Source of the DNA: Thomasclavelia sp.
Lineage (GTDB): Bacteria; Bacillota_I; Bacilli_A; Erysipelotrichales; Erysipelotrichaceae
Length of the DNA: 17,777 nucleotides
Assembly: GCA_020024765.1 (NCBI GenBank)
Contig: JAHHTG010000013.1
Coordinates: forward strand, 1 to 17,777
Reading direction: 5' to 3'
Below, in pieces: positions 13,870 through 17,777 of this stretch. The first letter of the stretch is position 1. Every line of letters starts with the position of its first letter. The notes under the pieces were generated by a model, which did no database searches, was not told the origin of the DNA, and worked only from the letters and a program-made list of their open reading frames with translations. Both the position numbers and the translations under genes were made by a program.

Positions 13870-14514
13870 CTATCTAACATAAATTTGTGTTGCAGCTTTA
13901 TAGCTAATCGTAATTGTCTTATCATCTTGGATGAAACTGATTGGTCCTTCATATTCACCTTTATGTAAGATTCTGATTTTTTCATTAATTTGCATACCGG
14001 TCGAAGTTAAGTAATCTAATAAATTACCATCTTCAATAATGCGTGAAACAGTAGCTTCTTGACCTTCTTCTAAGGTATTTAAAGTTCTTTCTTCCTGTTC
14101 TACAACCGGTAATTTTCCATGACGCGGAATAATTGCTCCGTGTGGGCAAGTCTTAGGATAACCAAGATATGCATCCAAACGATCAATCATCCGTTCTGGA
14201 GCGATATGTTCTAATAAATGTGCATCTTCATGAGCTTCACGCCATGTATAATTTAAATGTTCCATTAAGAACACTTCCCATAGACGATGGCTACGAACAA
14301 TCTTGATACAAGTTTCAAGTCCTAGCGGAGTTAACTTCGTACCATGATATGCCTTGTATTCAACTAGACCTTCTTGTTGAAGTCTTACAAGCATCTCACT
14401 AACGGAAGGTGCTGCAAGTTCCATCTTCTCGGCAATTTCTTTATTGGTTACAGAATTAAATTCTCCACCTAGTTCATATATTACTTTTAAATAATCTTCT
14501 TTATTCGATGTCAT
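13870..14514 (-). CDS. mntR: DtxR-family metal-dependent repressor (MntR/TroR type) with FeoA-like C-terminus
   Basis: 214 residues: N-terminal winged helix (about 1-65, recognition helix APSVSEMLVRL), metal-binding/dimer domain (66-135) and an SH3/FeoA-like domain (about 140-214), as in ScaR or IdeR. Aligned by eye to Bacillus MntR, ligands are Asp7, His76, Glu80, His95, His99, Glu102 and His103. His99 sits where MntR has Glu99 and DtxR has Cys102, and Lys10 where MntR has Glu11; metal preference may differ. It is the first gene of the operon, so it likely represses its own transcription through the palindrome at 14526-14541. AGAGG lies 5 bp before the ATG at 14514. In Treponema the orthologous troR follows troABCD; here it leads. 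Confidence 0.9.
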   Translation of the reverse strand: MTSNKEDYLKVIYELGGEFNSVTNKEIAEKMELAAPSVSEMLVRLQQEGLVEYKAYHGTKLTPLGLETCIKIVRSHRLWEVFLMEHLNYTWREAHEDAHLLEHIAPERMIDRLDAYLGYPKTCPHGAIIPRHGKLPVVEQEERTLNTLEEGQEATVSRIIEDGNLLDYLTSTGMQINEKIRILHKGEYEGPISFIQDDKTITISYKAATQIYVR

Positions 14515-14525
14515 ATTTACCTCTT

Positions 14526-14541
14526 TTTAGGTTACCCTAAA
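14526..14541. promoter_or_regulatory. DtxR-type operator palindrome of the metal operon
   Basis: TTTAGG (14526-14531) and CCTAAA (14536-14541) flank four bases. It lies between the minus-strand -10 and the ribosome binding site of the regulator gene. The TTAGG...CCTAA core resembles DtxR-box sequences. Binding by the neighbouring regulator is inferred. Confidence 0.75.
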
Positions 14542-14550
14542 TTTAATTTT

Positions 14551-14579
14551 ATTATCCGCTAAATTATACTATTAGTCAA
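14551..14579 (-). promoter_or_regulatory. Promoter of the metal-transport operon
   Basis: On the minus strand TTGACT (complement of 14574-14579) and GATAAT (complement of 14551-14556) are 17 bp apart. Start near 14544 would place the operator palindrome over the first transcribed bases. Confidence 0.75.
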
Positions 14580-14701
14580 TATCTAAGGCTTAAATAATGT
14601 ATTTATTTAAATTCCCACCTCGATTATATCAATAGGCATTATTAATTTGTGTTTTTAAATACAATTTAGAGTAAATATACAATGGTTATTAGCTTTTCAT
14701 G

Positions 14702-14731
14702 TGTATTATTTTGTAATAACAAATTAATACA
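14702..14731. repeat. 30-bp near-perfect palindrome
   Basis: TGTATTA (14702-14708) and TAATACA (14725-14731) plus inner TTTGT (14710-14714) and ACAAA (14719-14723), separated by one T-T mismatch each side and an AATA centre. It lacks a T tail on either strand, so it is more likely a binding site or a chance AT-rich dyad than a terminator. Confidence 0.4.
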
Positions 14732-14768
14732 AAAGTTTTATCCATTGACCAAGGTTTACCACTATCTT

Positions 14769-14798
14769 CTTTTATAACGATTTAGGACTTTTATAACG
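14769..14798 (+). repeat. 11-bp direct repeat CTTTTATAACG, 19-bp period
   Basis: CTTTTATAACG occurs at 14769-14779 and 14788-14798, about two helical turns apart, upstream of the 628-residue gene. A regulator-binding repeat is possible. Confidence 0.45.
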
Positions 14799-14832
14799 TT
14801 AAATGGTATCATTTAGAAAAGAGGTTTGACTT

Positions 14833-16719
14833 ATGCATAAATTTAAAATTGGTGAATACGTAAAAGTAACTTTTGGAAATGAAGAAATTGTTGGTGAAGT
14901 CATTTTAGTTAGTGAAGAAACTATTGACATTTTGATGATTGATGGCGGTCGCATGACTGATATCCCAATCGCAGAAGCCATTTTCCTTCCTAAGAGCTAT
15001 ATGAGTCCGGAACAATTCCAAGTCTATGCACGTTATGAATTGCCGGTTGAGGGTGATGTCGCAATTGGCAATATTGAAAACTTAAACGAATTAGAAATCA
15101 CAATTCTTGATTTAAAAGAAGCTATTAGTAACTTCCTTGACAAAGATGAACCATACAGTGAGTTCATTCAAAATTATTTCCGTCACTTTATGGCCAAACT
15201 CAACCAACAATATAACGAACTTGATCAAAGTATTGAACTAGGCAGTGCTCATCAAACTTTTGGCTATGTCTTAAATAGTTTAATTGGTGGTTCCAATCTA
15301 TATATTAAAGAAGAGATGGATGACAATGAATGTCTTGTAATGATGAGAGATCTTGAAAAATATCTCGATACCTATTTAACTAATCTGCCTTTACCATTTG
15401 AAGAGAGAATTTTTAGTGTTGAAGAAATGGAAAAGTATGCTGTGCGTGCATGCCAACCAGATGCCCTAAAAAGTTTAAGTGAAACAGATTTAGACCATTA
15501 TCGTTTAATCATTAATCGTTTAGCTGATATGCATAATCCGGTCGGTCTTGATATTCGTGCTTATGCCTATTATTGTGGTGGAACAGCTTTCCCACAAGAT
15601 TTCTTTAAAGCCGCTGAAGACTTAAAGTATATTTATGATAACTTTGATAATAATGATTCATATCGTGCAGCAAATGCCTTAGGTTATATTTATTATTATG
15701 GTCGATTAAATAAAGGTGAACCTGACTATCAACAAGCCTATCAATATTTCTCACATGCCGCTTTTAATGGCAACTTTGAATCAATTATGAAGATTGGTGA
15801 TATGTATCATCATGGTCTTATTGTGAAGAAAAGCTTGCAAACGTGTCGCCAATTAACTCATTTTGTCTATGATCAAACCCTTAATAACTTTGCGCGTGGC
15901 GAACATAATAATGAATTTGCCGACGCTGCACTACGCATGGGTACTTTAGCCTTAGAACAAATTGAAAAAGACACTAATTGTTTTGAAGCTTACTATTATT
16001 TATCACAAGCCCGTTATGCAATAAAATTAAGAATGATTGAATACCCAACCTTCTTTGGGGATGAAGTTGTTAATCAAAAGATAGAAGAGGCTTATAAAAA
16101 AGTTATTGAATATCCAAATACTTTCAACACTGAATATTTATATAATTCAACATTCGAAAGTATTTTTGCGGGTAATGACTTAAAACGTTGTCCAATCAAC
16201 GTCAGTGTTAAATACCATTTCAATAAAACGACATTAACATTTAAACCTTCGAAGATTAAAGATCCCGATGCAGTTCAACCAAGAATTTTCTTAACCATTC
16301 CCGAAGTTAATTTTGTCGGCATGGTTGATAGTTTTACATTGAATGTTGAAAGCTCAAATAACGAAGGCAAAGATAGACATTTTAGTTTTGATGATGTTGA
16401 AGATAATACACTATATTTTGATGGTGTGCCCTTCTTTATCGTTCACGAAAATGAAAAACTTAATTTTGAGGCAAGCCACCCCGATAAAAAAAGCCTTGAA
16501 TGTCATCGCTTTGCAGGTGTTAATGCCTTAAGCAATCCTCAATTTATCCATAATTTTTTAATTGACGATATGCCAGAATGCTATAAAGGTTATGTCTTCT
16601 CAATTGAAATTGATGGCAAGGATATTGATATGGTTGTTCGAGATATCTTTGAATTAACAGATAGCCAAATGGTAATTTCACCAAAGCTTTGTCAGAAATT
16701 AACAACTGTTTTGAAATAA
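14833..16719 (+). CDS. Large Sel1-like repeat protein of unknown function (628 aa)
   Basis: The N-terminus (residues 1-53) looks like a small KOW or SH3-like beta barrel (FKIGEYVKVTF, then alternating strands). A long helical part follows, with Sel1/TPR-like repeats around 235-345: N-P-V-G-L-D-I-R-A-Y-A-Y-Y-C-G-G, then RAANALGYIYYYGRL (278-292), and SIMKIGDMYHHGLI (317-330), each with the L-G-x-x-Y-x-x-G pattern. Residues from about 455 on are strand-rich, perhaps a beta-sandwich. No signal peptide or membrane segment is seen, so it is cytoplasmic. Sel1 repeats usually mediate protein-protein contacts; the partner is unknown. I do not recognise this architecture. GAGG is 8 bp before the ATG at 14833, and the gene is monocistronic. 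Confidence 0.85.
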   Translation: MHKFKIGEYVKVTFGNEEIVGEVILVSEETIDILMIDGGRMTDIPIAEAIFLPKSYMSPEQFQVYARYELPVEGDVAIGNIENLNELEITILDLKEAISNFLDKDEPYSEFIQNYFRHFMAKLNQQYNELDQSIELGSAHQTFGYVLNSLIGGSNLYIKEEMDDNECLVMMRDLEKYLDTYLTNLPLPFEERIFSVEEMEKYAVRACQPDALKSLSETDLDHYRLIINRLADMHNPVGLDIRAYAYYCGGTAFPQDFFKAAEDLKYIYDNFDNNDSYRAANALGYIYYYGRLNKGEPDYQQAYQYFSHAAFNGNFESIMKIGDMYHHGLIVKKSLQTCRQLTHFVYDQTLNNFARGEHNNEFADAALRMGTLALEQIEKDTNCFEAYYYLSQARYAIKLRMIEYPTFFGDEVVNQKIEEAYKKVIEYPNTFNTEYLYNSTFESIFAGNDLKRCPINVSVKYHFNKTTLTFKPSKIKDPDAVQPRIFLTIPEVNFVGMVDSFTLNVESSNNEGKDRHFSFDDVEDNTLYFDGVPFFIVHENEKLNFEASHPDKKSLECHRFAGVNALSNPQFIHNFLIDDMPECYKGYVFSIEIDGKDIDMVVRDIFELTDSQMVISPKLCQKLTTVLK

Positions 16720-16784
16720 TTTTAGCTAAATATAAAATTATCGTCTAAACAATTTTAATTGATATCTTATTCCTATATTTATAA

Positions 16785-16832
16785 AAGGTTGTCATACCTA
16801 GTAGTAATTACTAAGTATGACAACCTTATTTT
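16785..16832. terminator. Bidirectional terminator between convergent genes
   Basis: A 13-bp perfect stem AAGGTTGTCATAC (16785-16797) / GTATGACAACCTT (16815-16827), with a 12-bp palindrome TAGTAATTACTA (16802-16813) in the loop. It has a plus-strand tail ATTTTT and a minus-strand tail TTTTATAAA. It overlaps the stop codon of the NuoE-like gene. Confidence 0.85.
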
Positions 16833-17245
16833 TGATTAATTAGTTTTTTAATTAATACTTCATCTGCATAATTATAAACTTTACCATCATAACGTACATT
16901 AGGACCTTTGGCACACATTCGCATACAGCCAACACCCTTAAGCTCAACATTGCTTGGTAAATTGTTTAAAATCGCTTTTAAGTTTGTCTTTCTTGAACAC
17001 ATCTCACCTTTACAAACTTCTAAACAATGAACATCTTGAAATTTAAGACTTGGGAAACGTTTAATAATCGCCATTAAAAAACTCTCTTTAACTTCTAATA
17101 CTTGGGCAACCTTTTCCACATCTTGATGATTGAGAACATCGTTGTGTTCGGCTTGGATTTCTTTTAGCAAATTGATTAGAGCTGTTTGATCACCAGGTGC
17201 GCCTTGACGTCTATAATATGCAATCGCTTCTTCAATTTTCCACAT
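16826..17245 (-). CDS. NuoE-like [2Fe-2S] thioredoxin-fold protein, standalone
   Basis: 139 residues: a helical N-terminal part (1-65) and a thioredoxin-like [2Fe-2S] domain. The cluster ligands follow the NuoE pattern: Cys78 and Cys83 (C-x4-C) then Cys107 and Cys111 (C-x3-C), followed by GPNVRYDGKVYN. In complex I and in electron-bifurcating hydrogenases or dehydrogenases this subunit passes electrons; no NuoF- or NuoG-like gene is in the window, so its partner is unknown or lies beyond the right edge. The closest ribosome binding site is a weak TAGG about 8 bp before the ATG, so the start could differ. It follows the NimA-like flavoprotein gene by 9 nt and is likely cotranscribed with it. 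Confidence 0.85.
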   Translation of the reverse strand: MWKIEEAIAYYRRQGAPGDQTALINLLKEIQAEHNDVLNHQDVEKVAQVLEVKESFLMAIIKRFPSLKFQDVHCLEVCKGEMCSRKTNLKAILNNLPSNVELKGVGCMRMCAKGPNVRYDGKVYNYADEVLIKKLINQK

Positions 17246-17254
17246 GGTTATAAC

Positions 17255-17731
17255 CTATTTTTCATGTACAAGTTTACCTGTCATGTGTTCGATATGAATG
17301 GCAATTAATTGCACCGCACTTAATGAACGTTCAATTTCTTTATCAACTTCCTCACTAGTTGGGAAGTACTTCAAGCCAAGACTTCGAACTTGTTTTAGAG
17401 TTGTTTCTGAATCAGTTACAAGTTCAGCACGGCCAAAGGCAATGACACTAGTTATCCACCAAGCCCAATCATCTTCTTTATGAAAACCATTATCCCAAGT
17501 TGTGAAACAAACTTTATCATTTTGAGCAATCGCATCAATCTTATGGCCAATTTTAGCTCCATGAATATAGATTATGTTTTCTTCAACATCATATGTGTAG
17601 TTAACCGGTACACCATATGGATAACCATCTGTACCATATAAACTCAAAACAGCCCTTTGACCATTTATCAAAACTTCAATACATTTTTCTTCACTAACTT
17701 GTTGGTTTATACGTCGCATATTTCTAAACAT
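17255..17731 (-). CDS. Pyridoxamine 5'-phosphate oxidase-related flavoprotein (NimA-like)
   Basis: 158 residues with the split-barrel FMN-binding fold. The pattern M-R-R (5-6 region), then G-Y-P-Y-G-V-P-V-N-Y-T-Y (36-47), IYIHGAKIGHKID (54-66) and a C-terminal I-x-I-E-H-M-T-G-K motif is typical of the PNPOx-like/5-nitroimidazole-resistance (NimA) group. These proteins bind FMN or F420-like cofactors or haem and may act as small-molecule reductases; actual substrate is unknown. Cytoplasmic. AGAGGTGG stands about 6-10 bp before the ATG at 17731. The stop is TAG. Sharing a transcript with a [2Fe-2S] protein suggests a redox function, which is inference. Confidence 0.85.
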   Translation of the reverse strand: MFRNMRRINQQVSEEKCIEVLINGQRAVLSLYGTDGYPYGVPVNYTYDVEENIIYIHGAKIGHKIDAIAQNDKVCFTTWDNGFHKEDDWAWWITSVIAFGRAELVTDSETTLKQVRSLGLKYFPTSEEVDKEIERSLSAVQLIAIHIEHMTGKLVHEK

Positions 17732-17758
17732 ATTCCACCTCTATTAATTCCACATCTA

Positions 17759-17764
17759 TATTAT
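17759..17764 (-). promoter_or_regulatory. Probable -10 box of the NimA-like/NuoE-like operon
   Basis: TATAAT on the minus strand lies 28 bp before the start codon. The -35 would be outside the window, so this cannot be confirmed. Confidence 0.45.
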
Positions 17765-17777
17765 ATATGTATCCTTA

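Larger units (their letters stand above)
14515..14832. other. Divergent intergenic region
   Basis: This 318-bp gap holds the metal-operon promoter and operator at its left end. Beyond it are a 30-bp near-perfect palindrome and an 11-bp direct repeat, both listed separately. A convincing plus-strand promoter for the 628-residue gene was not found; TGGTATCAT (14804-14812) is an extended -10-like site but lies close to the ribosome binding site. Confidence 0.6.

Noticed and set aside
14799..14981. Minus-strand frame at the start of the Sel1-like gene
   Set aside because: It overlaps the strongly supported start of the 628-residue gene on the other strand.
16343..16531. Plus-strand 62-codon frame inside the Sel1-like gene
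   Set aside because: It lies within a longer real frame and its composition is shadow-like.
17298..17483. Plus-strand frame opposite the NimA-like gene
   Set aside because: It is antisense to a recognisable flavoprotein and has no ribosome binding site.

Overview
The window is AT-rich DNA that suggests a low-GC Bacillota (Firmicute). Most genes have strong AGGAGG-like ribosome binding sites, there are many intrinsic terminators, two lipoproteins carry typical lipoboxes, and there is a FemABX-type peptidoglycan enzyme and a DtxR-family metal regulator. TAA, TAG and TGA are all used as stops, so the genetic code is standard and not mycoplasma-like. An erysipelotrichia-like host is a guess from gene style only. 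No rRNA, tRNA, CRISPR array, insertion sequence or prophage was recognised.

Layout. Positions 1-2329 (minus) hold most of a PLD-nuclease/SF2-helicase/DUF3427 protein that runs off the left edge. Its upstream gap contains an unassigned gene-tail-like reading frame. Two single plus-strand genes follow, each with its own promoter and terminator: a class C26 gamma-glutamyl hydrolase (PuuD-like) and a BltD-like polyamine N-acetyltransferase. From 4114 to 5531 (minus) lie two short acidic proteins that look like distant paralogues, a lipoprotein, and, between them, a compact unit that looks like an independently transcribed structured small RNA of about 85 nt. Positions 5669-6307 (plus) encode an internally duplicated protein whose two copies are joined by an eight-cysteine linker. 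It converges on a MazG-like nucleotide pyrophosphohydrolase broken by one in-frame amber codon. A structured 320-bp gap then leads to a two-gene minus operon (DUF4298 and a FemABX aminoacyl-tRNA-dependent ligase).

Positions 8790-10122 (plus) carry a MarR regulator and a DegV/FakB fatty-acid-binding protein with overlapping start and stop, behind a promoter covered by two abutting perfect dyads. Positions 10158-14514 (minus) are a five-gene metal operon: a DtxR-family regulator (MntR/TroR type), a TroA-like binding lipoprotein, an ATPase and two permeases (the last with a winged-helix tail). A TTTAGG-N4-CCTAAA palindrome sits just downstream of the operon promoter. Positions 14833-16719 (plus) encode a large Sel1-like repeat protein of unknown role. 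Positions 16826-17731 (minus) hold a NimA-like flavin-binding protein followed by a NuoE-like [2Fe-2S] protein.

The most unusual items are the candidate small RNA at about 4538-4623, the duplicated cysteine-cluster protein, the amber-interrupted MazG gene, the tandem MarR operators, and the histidine at an anchor metal-ligand position of the metal regulator. I see candidates for new small elements but no clearly new multi-gene system.
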